The notes: a model not told the origin generated them from the sequence alone. A stretch of 64,000 bases of DNA from Bacteroidota bacterium (GCA_013298715.1 JAAFIQ010000001.1:124001-188000), one strand, 5' to 3'. Shown: positions 35,813-46,345, counted from the stretch's first letter. Program-made: numbers and translations.

Positions 35813-37120
35813 TCAAACCTTCTTCCTAACACTCACCACCAAAGGCACGCCACTAAAATCGTATTCTTCGCGAATTTTATTTTCAATAAAGCGTTTGTAG
35901 TTTTCTTGTACGTATTGTGGCAAATTGCAATACAAAATAAATAGTGCCTCGCCTTTTAATTGTGTGGTGTATTTTATTTTAATATCCTTTCCTTTCATTG
36001 ATGGCGGCGGATAGTTTTCAATCAATGGCAATAAAAAGTCATTCAATTTACGTGTTGGTATATGTTTCGTTTTATTTTCGTAAACGTACATTACCACTTC
36101 AACGGCTTTCATAATACGTTGTTTATCCAATACCGAAATAAAAATTATAGGAATATCTCTAAAGGGTGCTATACGTTCTCTAATACGGTCTTCGTATTCT
36201 TTGGCAGTTTTGGTATCTTTTTCTACCAGGTCCCATTTGTTAACAATAATGGCAAGCCCTTTACGGTTTTTTTCAACTAAAGTTAAAATACTTAAATCTT
36301 GTGCTTCAATCCCACTGGTTGCATCAATCATTAGCAAACACACATCGCAACTCTCTATTGCTCTTATGGTACGCATTACGCTATAAAATTCTAAATCTTC
36401 GTGTACCTTCGCTTTTTTGCGCATGCCAGCGGTATCAATCAACCAAAAATCGTATCCAAATTTATTATAGCGTGTGTTAATTGTATCTCTGGTGGTGCCT
36501 GCAATATCAGTTACTATGGTTCTTTCCTCACCTAACAAGGCGTTGGTTAAACTACTTTTTCCAACATTAGGCCGGCCAACAATGGCTATTTTAGGAATAT
36601 CTGCCTGGTCTAAAGCGCCTTCCTCTTTAGGTAAAATTTCCATTAAGGCATCTAACATATCGCCTGTGCCAGAGCCAGTTGCAGCGCTTACTGGGTAGAT
36701 CTCTCCCAAACCAAATCTATAAAACTCTGCCGAATTATGCGCTCTACTATGGTTATCCGATTTATTAGCAACCACCACTACTTTTTTTCCGCTTTTACGG
36801 ATAAGGTTTGCAACCTCTGCATCATACTCTGTTAATCCTTCTTCCACATCTACCACAAACAAAAGTGCAGTACTTTCATCAATTGCAATTTTAACTTGTT
36901 TGGCAATTTCGCCTTCAAAAATATCATCGCTTCCTTTAATGTAGCCCCCAGTATCAATAAGGCTAAACTCAGTGCCATTCCACTCACTTTTGCCATAATG
37001 TCTATCACGTGTAACACCAGCAACGGCATCAACAATCGCTTGTCTGGTTTCGGTAAGGCGATTAAATAAGGTAGATTTTCCTACGTTGGGTCTTCCAACA
37101 ATGGCAACTATATTAGGCAT
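35813..37120 (-). CDS. der: Ribosome biogenesis GTPase Der (EngA)
   Basis: Der is an essential GTPase with two tandem G domains, required for 50S assembly. The 435-aa protein contains two P-loops, [12 protein letters not shown] (residues 8-19) and [12 protein letters not shown] (about 181-192), each with DTGG/DTAG and NKSD/NKWD motifs. A C-terminal KH-like domain of about 80 residues follows. No gene lies beside it in operon arrangement; transcription converges with the kinase gene. Length is typical. Confidence 0.97.
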   Translation of the reverse strand: MPNIVAIVGRPNVGKSTLFNRLTETRQAIVDAVAGVTRDRHYGKSEWNGTEFSLIDTGGYIKGSDDIFEGEIAKQVKIAIDESTALLFVVDVEEGLTEYDAEVANLIRKSGKKVVVVANKSDNHSRAHNSAEFYRFGLGEIYPVSAATGSGTGDMLDALMEILPKEEGALDQADIPKIAIVGRPNVGKSSLTNALLGEERTIVTDIAGTTRDTINTRYNKFGYDFWLIDTAGMRKKAKVHEDLEFYSVMRTIRAIESCDVCLLMIDATSGIEAQDLSILTLVEKNRKGLAIIVNKWDLVEKDTKTAKEYEDRIRERIAPFRDIPIIFISVLDKQRIMKAVEVVMYVYENKTKHIPTRKLNDFLLPLIENYPPPSMKGKDIKIKYTTQLKGEALFILYCNLPQYVQENYKRFIENKIREEYDFSGVPLVVSVRKKV

Positions 37121-37181
37121 AAGGGTGCAAAGGTAGTAAAAAAGGTGTAATAGTAAAGTTGTAAAAAATGTTCATTTGTTG

Positions 37182-37189
37182 TATATTTG
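37182..37189 (+). promoter_or_regulatory. -7 promoter element directly upstream of the 1,366-aa T9SS protein gene
   Basis: TATATTTG matches TAnnTTTG and lies 20 bp after a TTG (37159-37161), a correct -33/-7 spacing. The predicted transcription start falls next to the ATG at 37195, so the mRNA may be leaderless or nearly so. Confidence 0.5.
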
Positions 37190-37194
37190 AATGT

Positions 37195-40100
37195 ATGCAT
37201 TTTTATCGCCAATTAATTTTACTGGTATTAGCAACCAATTTCTATTTTGGGCAAACCAAACCTGAAATTATTACACCACAATTAAAAGGCAGCATAAAGT
37301 TTACTGAAAATTTGGGGCAATGGGATAAAAGTGTTTTGTTTAAAGGCAGTTTTTCTAATGGCGCTGTGTTTATTCAAAACGATGGGCTAATGCTTAACTT
37401 CTTAAACAATAACCAGCTTCATAATTTTCATGGAAAAAATATTAGCCCTGATGAATTTAAAAACCTCAAATCGAAAGGGCATGCCATAAAAGTAAAATTT
37501 GAAAATGCTAAGGTTCCTACTATTACCAAATTTCAAATGGGGAATGATTACGAAAACTTTTTTTTAGATAATGATAAATCGAAATGGAAAAGTAATGTAA
37601 AAAATTACAAACAAGTTTTTTTAAATGAAATTTACAACGGTATAGATTACGAGATTTTAGCAGATGGGAGAGGCGTTAAGTACAATTACAGAGTAAAACC
37701 ACAAGCAGACCCGAATCAAATAGTTGTAAATTATATTGGCGCTAATAAAATAGATTTAGATAATGGGGTACTAAAAATTAAATTAGCTTTTAAAGAAATT
37801 TGGGAACAAAAACCATACACCTATCAATTAATTAATGGCAAAGTGGTAGAAGTGGCCTCCGCTTATAAATTGCAGAACAACCGTGTAAGTTTTATTTTCC
37901 CGAACGGTTACAACAAAAATTACGAATTAATAATTGACCCGCAATTGGTTTTCTCTGCACAATTAGGTAGCACATCTGATAATTTTGGAATGACTGCCAC
38001 CTATGATAATGTAGGACACTTATATTCTGGTGGAATGATTTATGGTACAAATTTGCCTGCATCAACAGGCGCTTACGATAATAGTTTTAATAATCCAGGA
38101 GGCTATGGCAGATGCGATGTTTTTATTAGTAAATTTTCGCCTAGTGGCAACTCACTTTTGTTCTCTACTTATTTAGGCGGCTCTCAACAAGAAGCCGTTA
38201 CCAGTTTAATTTTAGACTATTCGGGTAATTTATGTTTGTATGGAAGTACCTCTTCTCCGAACTTCCCAATGCTCAATAACTCAGCCTACTCCCTATTTAA
38301 AGGCGGGCCAACAATAGGTTTCCTTGATAATGGAATTATTCACTGTGGCGGGAGCGATATTTTCGTTGCCAAGATTAATCCAACAGGAACAAATCTACTA
38401 GCTAGTACATTTTATGGTGGAACTCATAATGATGGCGTAAATTATTTAACAGGTACAGTTTCTATTTCTTTAGGTGGAGGGTCAGGCGCATGTCAAGATC
38501 CTTTCCCGAGCACAGGTTATGACTCACTTGTTATGAACTATGGCGATCAATTTAGAGGGGAAATTCAAGTAGATAATCAAAATAATATCTACATCACAAG
38601 CTCTACGCGATCTTCGGATATTCCTATGGTCGGCGGTTTTGATAATACGATTAATGGAGGCCAGGATGCAGTAGTTGCTAAATTTAACACCAATTTATCG
38701 AGCTTGATTTATAGTAGCTTTATTGGAGGCTCGCAAAACGATTGCGGCAACTCCATTTATGTAACTAACGTTGGTGAGGCTTACGTTAGTGGCGGAACAT
38801 GTAGCTCTAACCTACTCGGCACACAAAACGGCGTTGAGCCCAGTTACAAGGGCGGTAAATCGGATGGCTTTGTTTACAGAATTTCTGCTAATGGTAGTAA
38901 TATAATTAACGCTACTTATGTTGGCACAACTGATTATGACAACTCTTTTTTTGTAACAGGTGATAAAAAAGGCAAAGTTTATATTTACGGACAATCCTAT
39001 GGCAATATACCTGTTCAATCAGCAATCACTTCAACTGCTGGAATTTTCAGTGTTCCTAACACGCATCAATTTATTATTTGCTTTACAAAAAATTTAAACT
39101 CCTATTACTTTTCAACCGTGTTTGGCAAAAAAACAATCCCCGAAGTGGATATTTCGCCTACAGCATTTGCGGTTGATGTTTGCGGTAACATCTATCTTTC
39201 TGGTTGGGGAGGAGGATTAATTACTAACACTGTTGCAATGACTGGAATGCCCACTTTTAGCGCTATACCCGGTTTTTCAACTACCACAGGCTTCGATTTT
39301 TATTTAATGGCTTTAGATTCTAATGCTACCAATTTAGTATTTGGTTCTTATTTTGGAGGTCCCCAAAGTAGTGAACATGTCGATGGTGGCACTTCCAGAT
39401 TTGATCCACAAGGTAAGATTTATCAATCCGTGTGTGCAGGGTGCGGTACATTTGATGATTTTCCAATCACACCAAATACGTATCCGTGCAATATTCCAGG
39501 GTTTTGTCCACCTGGTCCCAATATATCAAACAATTGTAACAATGGTGTTTTTAAAATTGATTTTCAGCTAAAACAATCAGTCTCCACAATTAATACCAAT
39601 ACGGTGTCGGGTTGCTTACCACTTACAATAAGCTTTACTAATGCTACTGCTCCAACAAGTACACTAGCTAGTTTTATTTGGTATTATGGTAATGGGCAAA
39701 CAAACACAACAACAATTAATCCTGTGGTTACTTTTACCAATCCAGGAACTTATACTGTTTCATTGGTGGTTAAAGACCCAACCTCGTGTAATTTAAAAGA
39801 TAGCGCTATTACGTTTATCACCGTTTACCCTAAACCCTCGCCATCATTTACACTCAACACGTCGCCTTGCTCTAACACCATTTCAACAATAAATGGTTCT
39901 ACTGGTAACTTTAGTACTACACCTTATTTATGGAATTTTGGACCAAGTACCTCAACACTTACAAACCCTAGTTACACCTACAACACAAATGGTGCTTACA
40001 ATGTTACACTTACGGTTACTGATGTTAATGGTTGTACCAATGCTACTGTTGCTCCAATTTCTATTTTTAATTTTTCTCCGGGTGTGGTGGCGGGTAACAC

Positions 40101-41295
40101 TATTTGTCGAGGTTTTAGTGCCAACCTCAACGCAAGTGGTGGCACAAATTATACTTGGACTCCTAGTAGTACGCTAAACAACACTGCTAGTGCAACGCCT
40201 ATTGCTAACCCAACTACAACATCAATTTACACGGTGATAATTTTAAATAACACGCCAGGTTATAATTGTGTAAAAACATTAACTACCGAGGTTATTGTAA
40301 ATCCTAAGCCTACTTCTGCTTTCACGGCAACGTATAATCCTTGCGGTGGTGGTGCTTACTTCTACGATCAATCCAGCTCAAATGTTACAGCCTGGCAATG
40401 GAGCCTAACAGCAGGCGTTACAAGTACGGTGCAAAATCCTTATCATTTTTATCCTGTAGGTGGCACTCACACAGTAACACTAATTTCGAGTACACAATTT
40501 GGATGTAAAGATACATCGGATTTAGTTGTAAACATAGCAGTACCTCCTGTTTTATCAATCAACCAAGCAAGTATTATTTGCAATGGGCAACGGGCTATAC
40601 TGGCTGCTAGTGGTGGCACAGCATACGCTTGGAGTCCTACAGCAACATTAAGTCAAACCAATACAGCAACTACCTTTGCCACACCAACCATTAGCACGCA
40701 ATATTCTGTTGTTATAACCACGGCAGATGGCTGTGCATTCTTATTAACTACCAATGTTACTGTTACCTATCCGTCAAGCATTCCAGTGCTTGCTACAGCC
40801 AGCCCAAGCAATATTGTTACTGGCGAAACTACAACACTCATCTTTTATGGCGACCCTGGTGCCTTGGTGCAGTGGTTCCCGCAAAATACTACCCCTACCA
40901 CAGGCTACACCGTTACTGCTATGCCAGATAGGCCAACAACCTATACAGCCATTGCAAGCTATGGCAAATGTAAAGAAGATGCCCGTGTTTTTGTAGACGT
41001 ATTTTTACCAGGTTGCATTGATAAAGATGTGTTTATACCAAACACATTTACACCAAACGGCGATGGACAAAACGATATTTTATTTGTACGCGGCTTAAAA
41101 GTAGATGTGGTGTATTTTGCTGTGTATAACCGTTGGGGCGAATTGGTATTTGAGACAAATGATAAAACTAAAGGCTGGGACGGCATATACCGCAGCAAAC
41201 CAGCAGATGTAGGCGTATTTGGCTGGTATTTAAAAGTAAAATGTTTTAATGGCGAAGAAACCTTTAAAAAAGGAAATGTAACCTTAATAAGATAA
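37195..41295 (+). CDS. Giant T9SS type B cargo protein with SBBP and PKD repeats
   Basis: From the ATG at 37195 (MHFYRQLILLVLATN) the product has 1,366 aa. I prefer this start because it gives a clean signal peptide; an ATG at 37168 adds nine residues and precedes the predicted promoter. The N-terminal part opens KFTENLGQWDKSVLFKG, the start of the DUF7948-type region that precedes SBBP beta-propeller repeats. Several SBBP-like blocks with GG-S-x-x-D or STYLGGS motifs follow (to about residue 770). Then come PKD domains (TVSLVVKDPTSC, FTYNTNGAYNVTLTV-like) and finally a type B sorting domain, TFTPNGDGQNDILF with YNRWGELVF. Surface exposure by T9SS is predicted. It is large, repeat-rich and probably an adhesin, but no binding partner is known. 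Confidence 0.87.
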   Translation: MHFYRQLILLVLATNFYFGQTKPEIITPQLKGSIKFTENLGQWDKSVLFKGSFSNGAVFIQNDGLMLNFLNNNQLHNFHGKNISPDEFKNLKSKGHAIKVKFENAKVPTITKFQMGNDYENFFLDNDKSKWKSNVKNYKQVFLNEIYNGIDYEILADGRGVKYNYRVKPQADPNQIVVNYIGANKIDLDNGVLKIKLAFKEIWEQKPYTYQLINGKVVEVASAYKLQNNRVSFIFPNGYNKNYELIIDPQLVFSAQLGSTSDNFGMTATYDNVGHLYSGGMIYGTNLPASTGAYDNSFNNPGGYGRCDVFISKFSPSGNSLLFSTYLGGSQQEAVTSLILDYSGNLCLYGSTSSPNFPMLNNSAYSLFKGGPTIGFLDNGIIHCGGSDIFVAKINPTGTNLLASTFYGGTHNDGVNYLTGTVSISLGGGSGACQDPFPSTGYDSLVMNYGDQFRGEIQVDNQNNIYITSSTRSSDIPMVGGFDNTINGGQDAVVAKFNTNLSSLIYSSFIGGSQNDCGNSIYVTNVGEAYVSGGTCSSNLLGTQNGVEPSYKGGKSDGFVYRISANGSNIINATYVGTTDYDNSFFVTGDKKGKVYIYGQSYGNIPVQSAITSTAGIFSVPNTHQFIICFTKNLNSYYFSTVFGKKTIPEVDISPTAFAVDVCGNIYLSGWGGGLITNTVAMTGMPTFSAIPGFSTTTGFDFYLMALDSNATNLVFGSYFGGPQSSEHVDGGTSRFDPQGKIYQSVCAGCGTFDDFPITPNTYPCNIPGFCPPGPNISNNCNNGVFKIDFQLKQSVSTINTNTVSGCLPLTISFTNATAPTSTLASFIWYYGNGQTNTTTINPVVTFTNPGTYTVSLVVKDPTSCNLKDSAITFITVYPKPSPSFTLNTSPCSNTISTINGSTGNFSTTPYLWNFGPSTSTLTNPSYTYNTNGAYNVTLTVTDVNGCTNATVAPISIFNFSPGVVAGNTICRGFSANLNASGGTNYTWTPSSTLNNTASATPIANPTTTSIYTVIILNNTPGYNCVKTLTTEVIVNPKPTSAFTATYNPCGGGAYFYDQSSSNVTAWQWSLTAGVTSTVQNPYHFYPVGGTHTVTLISSTQFGCKDTSDLVVNIAVPPVLSINQASIICNGQRAILAASGGTAYAWSPTATLSQTNTATTFATPTISTQYSVVITTADGCAFLLTTNVTVTYPSSIPVLATASPSNIVTGETTTLIFYGDPGALVQWFPQNTTPTTGYTVTAMPDRPTTYTAIASYGKCKEDARVFVDVFLPGCIDKDVFIPNTFTPNGDGQNDILFVRGLKVDVVYFAVYNRWGELVFETNDKTKGWDGIYRSKPADVGVFGWYLKVKCFNGEETFKKGNVTLIR

Positions 41296-41376
41296 CGGCT
41301 TGCAGGTGAGCGCTAAATTGATAAATAAATCAAATTTTTATGAAGAAAAATCTATAAAATTTCCATTTAGAATTTT

Positions 41377-42558
41377 ATGAAACCAACACAATATTTTCTA
41401 CTTATTAGTTTATTAAGCAATGCCCTTTTTGCTCAAAAATTACCCATAAACAACTATTCTATTGTAGATAAAAAAGCTTTACAAATACCAGATTCATTAA
41501 CTAAAAGTACAGAATCACTTGCTCGTTATTTTTCGAATAGTTTCCAAACTGATAAAGATAAATCAAGGGCAATTTTTATTTGGATTGCTTCAACTATAGA
41601 ATACGACATTGCAAATATGTTTGCTCTAAATTTTTATGAAAAAAAAGAAAATAAAATAGCGAAACCTTTAAAAACTAAAAAAGGAATTTGCGAAAATTAT
41701 GCTCAACTCTTTACCGATATATGTGAAAAAGTTGGAATTAAATCTTTTGTGATTGAAGGCTATACAAAACAGAATGGATTTGCGGATTACATACCACATG
41801 CATGGAGCGCCGCATTAATTGATAGTACTTGGTTTCTTTTTGATCCCACCTGGGGTTCTGGTTATGTAAATAATGGAAAGTTTATTAAAAAAATTAATAA
41901 TGAATATTATAAATCAAATCCAAGTACCCTTATCAAATCACACATGCCATTTGACTATTTATGGCAATTTTTAAATTATCCAATTACGAATCAAGAGTTT
42001 TTAGAAGGTAAAATACAGCAAAATCAAAACAAGCAATTTTTTAGCTTTAAAGATTCTTTGTTGACATATCAAAAGCTAAATCATCAAGAACAATTAATCT
42101 CGGCAGCTGAACGAATTGAAAAAAACGGCATCAAAAATTCGCTAATTTTTGATAGACTTCAACACTTAAAATTAGAGATTGAAACTGAAAAGCAAAATAA
42201 ATCTATAAACCTTTATAATTCGGCAATTATTGACTATAATGAATCTATTAGGCTTTTAAATGAATTCATTAATTACAGAAATAAACAATTTAATCCTAAA
42301 AAAACGGATTTAGAAATACAGAGTATGTTAGATAGTGTAAGCACAAAAGTTACTGAAGCAAAAAATAAAGTAAACTCTGTTACAAGTAATGATGCGAACA
42401 TATTAAATATGATAAAACAATTTACAAAATCTATTGAAGATGTTTCAAAGCAAACCAATGAGCAACAAGATTGGTTAAAAATGTACTTTAGCAAAAGTAA
42501 ATCAGGAAGAAAATCTATGTTTTACAAAGTAACTTGGTTCGGTATTCCCTTGAACTAA
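41377..42558 (+). CDS. Transglutaminase-like domain protein, exported
   Basis: The 393-aa protein has a signal peptide (FLLISLLSNALFAQ) and a transglutaminase/protease-like core with Cys105 (KKGICENYAQ), His141 (PHAWSAAL) and Asp156 (FDPTWGSGY). The catalytic triad is complete, so cysteine-protease or transglutaminase-like activity is plausible. The C-terminal half (from about residue 230) is helical and charged with no recognised domain. No neighbour helps to assign a role: upstream is a T9SS protein on the same strand, downstream a convergent gene. Confidence 0.82.
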   Translation: MKPTQYFLLISLLSNALFAQKLPINNYSIVDKKALQIPDSLTKSTESLARYFSNSFQTDKDKSRAIFIWIASTIEYDIANMFALNFYEKKENKIAKPLKTKKGICENYAQLFTDICEKVGIKSFVIEGYTKQNGFADYIPHAWSAALIDSTWFLFDPTWGSGYVNNGKFIKKINNEYYKSNPSTLIKSHMPFDYLWQFLNYPITNQEFLEGKIQQNQNKQFFSFKDSLLTYQKLNHQEQLISAAERIEKNGIKNSLIFDRLQHLKLEIETEKQNKSINLYNSAIIDYNESIRLLNEFINYRNKQFNPKKTDLEIQSMLDSVSTKVTEAKNKVNSVTSNDANILNMIKQFTKSIEDVSKQTNEQQDWLKMYFSKSKSGRKSMFYKVTWFGIPLN

Positions 42559-42607
42559 AAATTACTCTTCACGAACTTAATTTTATTCGAAATTTTTAAA
42601 CTCAAAA

Positions 42608-43207
42608 CTACTTCTTCTCCTTCGCCCAAATTTTATAATCATTTTGTTGTTCTATTTTAAAAGCCGATGGGCGGCGTAGCGGCTCGCAGGGTTTCAGGCT
42701 TTCATAACAGTCTGCGGGCAACTGCTGATAAAGTTGTGTCCCTTTTGTTTTCCAGGCAATCATGTCATCACTTACATCTTTAACTGCTTTTGCGGGGTTA
42801 CCAACTATCACTTTTCTTTTTTCGAATTTAGTTTGGGCAGGTACAAAACTTAAGGCGCCAACTATGCATTCGTCGCCAATTTCCACATCGTCCATAATTA
42901 CACTATTCATGCCTATCAAGCAATTTTTTCCTAGGGTGGCGCCATGAATAATTGCGCCATGCCCTACATGCGCACTTTCTTTTAATAAAACTGTTGTTCC
43001 CGGGAACATGTGTATGGTACAATTTTCTTGAATGTTACATCCATCTTCAATAATAATCTGTCCCCAGTCGCCGCGAATTGCAGCACCTGGGCCAATATAC
43101 ACATCTTTACCAATTATAACATTTCCGGTAACGGTTGCGTTTGGATGAATAAATGCAGTTTTATGTATTACTGGCTTGTAGCCCTTAAACTCGAATATAT
43201 TTGCCAT
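42608..43207 (-). CDS. Gamma-carbonic anhydrase-like hexapeptide-repeat protein (PaaY/CaiE type)
   Basis: This 199-aa protein is a left-handed beta-helix with many hexapeptide repeats (GNVIIGKDVYIGPGAAIRG, then GATLGKNCLIGMNSVIMDDVEIG is the second run). The metal-binding histidines in HMFPGTT and HVGHGAIIHG match gamma-class carbonic anhydrases. The C-terminal block with YQQLPADCY and CEPLRRP resembles PaaY. Likely a zinc- or iron-dependent hydrolase or carbonic anhydrase; some homologues act as thioesterases. It reads divergently from the DNA polymerase gene. Confidence 0.87.
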   Translation of the reverse strand: MANIFEFKGYKPVIHKTAFIHPNATVTGNVIIGKDVYIGPGAAIRGDWGQIIIEDGCNIQENCTIHMFPGTTVLLKESAHVGHGAIIHGATLGKNCLIGMNSVIMDDVEIGDECIVGALSFVPAQTKFEKRKVIVGNPAKAVKDVSDDMIAWKTKGTQLYQQLPADCYESLKPCEPLRRPSAFKIEQQNDYKIWAKEKK

Positions 43208-43278
43208 AGGTATAAAGATACGGATTTAAGCGAAGTTTAAAAAAGTAATATATCCACCTTCAATTTTAAACACTTGAC

Positions 43279-43297
43279 CTTGGTTGACTTAACCAAG
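43279..43297. promoter_or_regulatory. Perfect 7-bp palindrome between divergent genes, candidate operator
   Basis: CTTGGTT-GACTT-AACCAAG is a perfect inverted repeat with a 5-bp spacer, in the 171-bp gap between the gamma-carbonic-anhydrase-like gene and the polymerase gene. It is 81 bp upstream of the polymerase ATG. It has the form of a dimeric regulator site, and its location next to a DnaE2-like polymerase makes DNA-damage control an attractive but unproven guess. It is not a known LexA box. Confidence 0.5.
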
Positions 43298-43378
43298 AAA
43301 ATTAGAATTAATAAAGTTCGCTACAATTTATAGCAAAAAGCTACTACAAAACATATTAACTTAGCTCTGTTAATTATT

Positions 43379-46324
43379 ATGCTCTTAAATTGCCATACCT
43401 ATTATAGTTTACATTACGGCACGCTAAGTATTGAAGAGCTTGTAGCCAGTGTTAAAGAAAATGGCTACAGCAGTTTTGTACTTACAGATGTAAATAATAC
43501 CTCGGCAGTTATTGATACTATAAGGCATTGCAAAGAACAACTCATAAAATGTTGCATTGGAGTAGATTTTAAAAATGGGGTAAATACTCTATACGTAATA
43601 ATTGCAAAAAATAACAAAGGCTTTTTTAATATCAATCAACATTTAAGCCATCACTTACATAACAATTTACCATTTCAAGCACAAGCCCCTGAGTTAAAAC
43701 ATTGTTATACCATTTACCCATTTGCTGCACAACCAACTTTTGCATTAAGAAAAAACGAGTTTATTGGCATTGCAGATTGGCAATTGGCAAACTTACCATT
43801 TTCTACACTTAATAAACTCACACACAAAATGGTAGTGCTACAACCTTTTACATTTAAAACAAAACAACACTTTAATGCGCACCGCTTATTGCGTGCTATT
43901 GATAATAATGAGTTGCTAAGTAAATTACAACCCGCACAACAGGCAAACGAAAAACACACCATTACCAAAGCACATGCTCTGTACAAAAGTTTTGCTGCCT
44001 ACCCACAAATTGTAAAAAACACCGAGCACATTTTAAAAAATTGTGGTGTTGATTTTGAGTATGGCAAACTTGCTAATAAAACATTAAAGTATTACACCAC
44101 TAGTTTAGAAAATGACATTGATTTATTAAGAACAGAAACCTATAAAAATTTAAGTTACCGCTACCCTACCGCCACAACAGAAGTTACAGAGCGCATTGAA
44201 AAAGAATTAAGTATAATTGAAAAAATGAATTTTGCCGCTTATTTTTTAATTAATTGGGATATTACAAGCTATGCGCGCAGCAGAGGTTTTGTGTATGTAG
44301 GCCGTGGTAGTGGGGCTAACAGTTTGGTAGCGTACTTACTACGTATTACTGATGTAGACCCTATTGACTTAGATTTATACTTTGAACGTTTTATAAACGA
44401 GCACCGCAACAACGCCCCCGATTTTGATATAGACTTTTCGTGGACAGATAGAGAGGAAATGACGCACTATATTTTTAATAGGTTTGGATACGAACGCACA
44501 GCTCTACTCGGCTCCTACAACACATTTCAGTTTGATGCAGTAACGCGCGATTTAGGAAAAGTATTTGGTTTGCCTCCCGCCGAGATTGATAAACTGCAAC
44601 GCACCCAAAACATAGAAGAGCTAGATAAACTGCAACGCCTGGTTGTAAAATATGCTAAGTTAATTCAAGGCTTCCCCAACCACTTAAGCATACACGCCAG
44701 CGGCATCTTAATTTCTGAAGAACCAATAAATACCTACTGCGCCACATTTATGCCGCCAAAAGGCTTTCCAACCACACAGTTTAGCATGCTAGAGGCAGAA
44801 GATATTGGCTTATTTAAATTTGATATTTTGAGTCAGCGAGGACTCGGGAAAATACACGATGCAGTAAAATTAGTAGAAGAAACACAGAATATAAAAATTG
44901 ATATACACAACATAAAAAAATTTAAAGCCGATGAAAAAATAAAAGCGCTTTTAAAAGTTGGTAAATGCATTGGTTGCTTTTATGTGGAGAGTCCAGCAAT
45001 GCGTATGCTGCTTGCAAAACTTAAAGCTGATGATTATTTGCGATTAGTAGCTGCAAGTTCAATTATTCGACCCGGAGTTTCACAAAGTGGTATGATGCGC
45101 GAATACATTGATAGGTATAGAAACGAAGAAAAACGAAAACAAGCACGCGAGCAATTGCCCGAGTTGTATGATATATTGCACGAAACGTATGGCGTTATGG
45201 TGTACCAAGAAGATGTGATAAAAGTAGCGCATTTGTTTGCTGATTTAAGCTTAGCAGAGGCCGATTACTTAAGGCGCGGCATGAGTTGGAAATTTAAACA
45301 ACGCAATGAGTTTTATAAAGTAAAAGAAAAATTTTATAACAATTGCTACAAAAAAAAGTACAAACAAACTATAATTGATGGTATTTGGAACCAAATAGAA
45401 AGTTTTGCGAATTTTGCTTTTGCCAAAGGACACTCTGCTAGCTATGCGGTAGAGAGTTATCAAGCCATGTATTTAAAAGCCTACTACCCTATTGAATATA
45501 TGGTTGCCACACTTAACAACGGTGGCGGATTTTATCGTAAAGAAATTTATTTGCATGAAGCACGCATGCACGGCGCAATTATTCATGCACCTTGCGTAAA
45601 CAATAGTAGTTTGTTATGCCAATTAAAAGATGTTATTATTTACTTAAGTTTTGGAATGATTGCAGAGCTTGAACATCAGGTTGCAGAAACAATAGTACAC
45701 GAACGAAACAAAAATGGCTTGTATAAAAACCTCGATGACTTTATAAAGCGAACCGGTACAAGCATTGAACAAACACAATTATTGATAAGAGCAGGTGCAT
45801 TTAATTTTACCAACAAAACAAAAAAAGAACTACTGTGGCACACCTATTTAAATCATAGTACAAAAAAACAAGCGCCGCAAGGATTGGAGTTGTTTGAAGT
45901 TGAAAAACCTAACTACGCACTTCCAACTCTAGAAAATAATAGTTTTGATAATGCTTTTGATGAACAAGAGTTATTTGGTTTTACATTATGTTCGCCGTTT
46001 GACATGGTAAAATCACCTATTAAAAATAAACTAGTAGCAATAGATTTACTTAGTAACATTAACAAAACAATAGAGATAGTTGCCTACTTGGTTACCACCA
46101 AACCTACACTCACAGCTAAAGGAGAAAAGATGAGTTTTGGTACTTTTTTAGATTTAGAAGGCGCTTGGGTTGATACCGTCCACTTCCCAAATGTATTAAA
46201 AACACATCCATTTCAAGGCCCAGGCTGTTATCGCATAATTGGAAAGGTAGAATGTGAGTATGATTTTGTGTATATAAACGTGAGTAGTTTTTATAGATTA
46301 ACAAGTTTAAATAGAACAGGATAA
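43379..46324 (+). CDS. DNA polymerase III alpha subunit, short second type (DnaE2/ImuC-like)
   Basis: The 981-aa protein is a C-family DNA polymerase. It opens with a PHP domain (LNCHTYYSLHYGTLSIEEL), then the palm with catalytic aspartates in PDFDIDFSW, upstream RGSGANSLVAYLL, fingers, a helix-hairpin-helix region and an OB-fold C-terminus (from about IEIVAYLVTTKP). Replicative Bacteroidota DnaE proteins are some 200-450 residues longer, so this is probably the accessory, error-prone type. The PHP opening keeps only part of the metal-binding pattern (C-H-T-Y-Y-S). Neither ImuA nor ImuB adjoins it. Confidence 0.88.
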   Translation: MLLNCHTYYSLHYGTLSIEELVASVKENGYSSFVLTDVNNTSAVIDTIRHCKEQLIKCCIGVDFKNGVNTLYVIIAKNNKGFFNINQHLSHHLHNNLPFQAQAPELKHCYTIYPFAAQPTFALRKNEFIGIADWQLANLPFSTLNKLTHKMVVLQPFTFKTKQHFNAHRLLRAIDNNELLSKLQPAQQANEKHTITKAHALYKSFAAYPQIVKNTEHILKNCGVDFEYGKLANKTLKYYTTSLENDIDLLRTETYKNLSYRYPTATTEVTERIEKELSIIEKMNFAAYFLINWDITSYARSRGFVYVGRGSGANSLVAYLLRITDVDPIDLDLYFERFINEHRNNAPDFDIDFSWTDREEMTHYIFNRFGYERTALLGSYNTFQFDAVTRDLGKVFGLPPAEIDKLQRTQNIEELDKLQRLVVKYAKLIQGFPNHLSIHASGILISEEPINTYCATFMPPKGFPTTQFSMLEAEDIGLFKFDILSQRGLGKIHDAVKLVEETQNIKIDIHNIKKFKADEKIKALLKVGKCIGCFYVESPAMRMLLAKLKADDYLRLVAASSIIRPGVSQSGMMREYIDRYRNEEKRKQAREQLPELYDILHETYGVMVYQEDVIKVAHLFADLSLAEADYLRRGMSWKFKQRNEFYKVKEKFYNNCYKKKYKQTIIDGIWNQIESFANFAFAKGHSASYAVESYQAMYLKAYYPIEYMVATLNNGGGFYRKEIYLHEARMHGAIIHAPCVNNSSLLCQLKDVIIYLSFGMIAELEHQVAETIVHERNKNGLYKNLDDFIKRTGTSIEQTQLLIRAGAFNFTNKTKKELLWHTYLNHSTKKQAPQGLELFEVEKPNYALPTLENNSFDNAFDEQELFGFTLCSPFDMVKSPIKNKLVAIDLLSNINKTIEIVAYLVTTKPTLTAKGEKMSFGTFLDLEGAWVDTVHFPNVLKTHPFQGPGCYRIIGKVECEYDFVYINVSSFYRLTSLNRTG

Positions 46325-46345
46325 AAGAAATAAAATCATAATTGT

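Noticed and set aside
37168-37194. Earlier ATG for the giant T9SS protein
   Set aside because: It would precede the predicted promoter -7 element and spoils the signal peptide, though it cannot be excluded.
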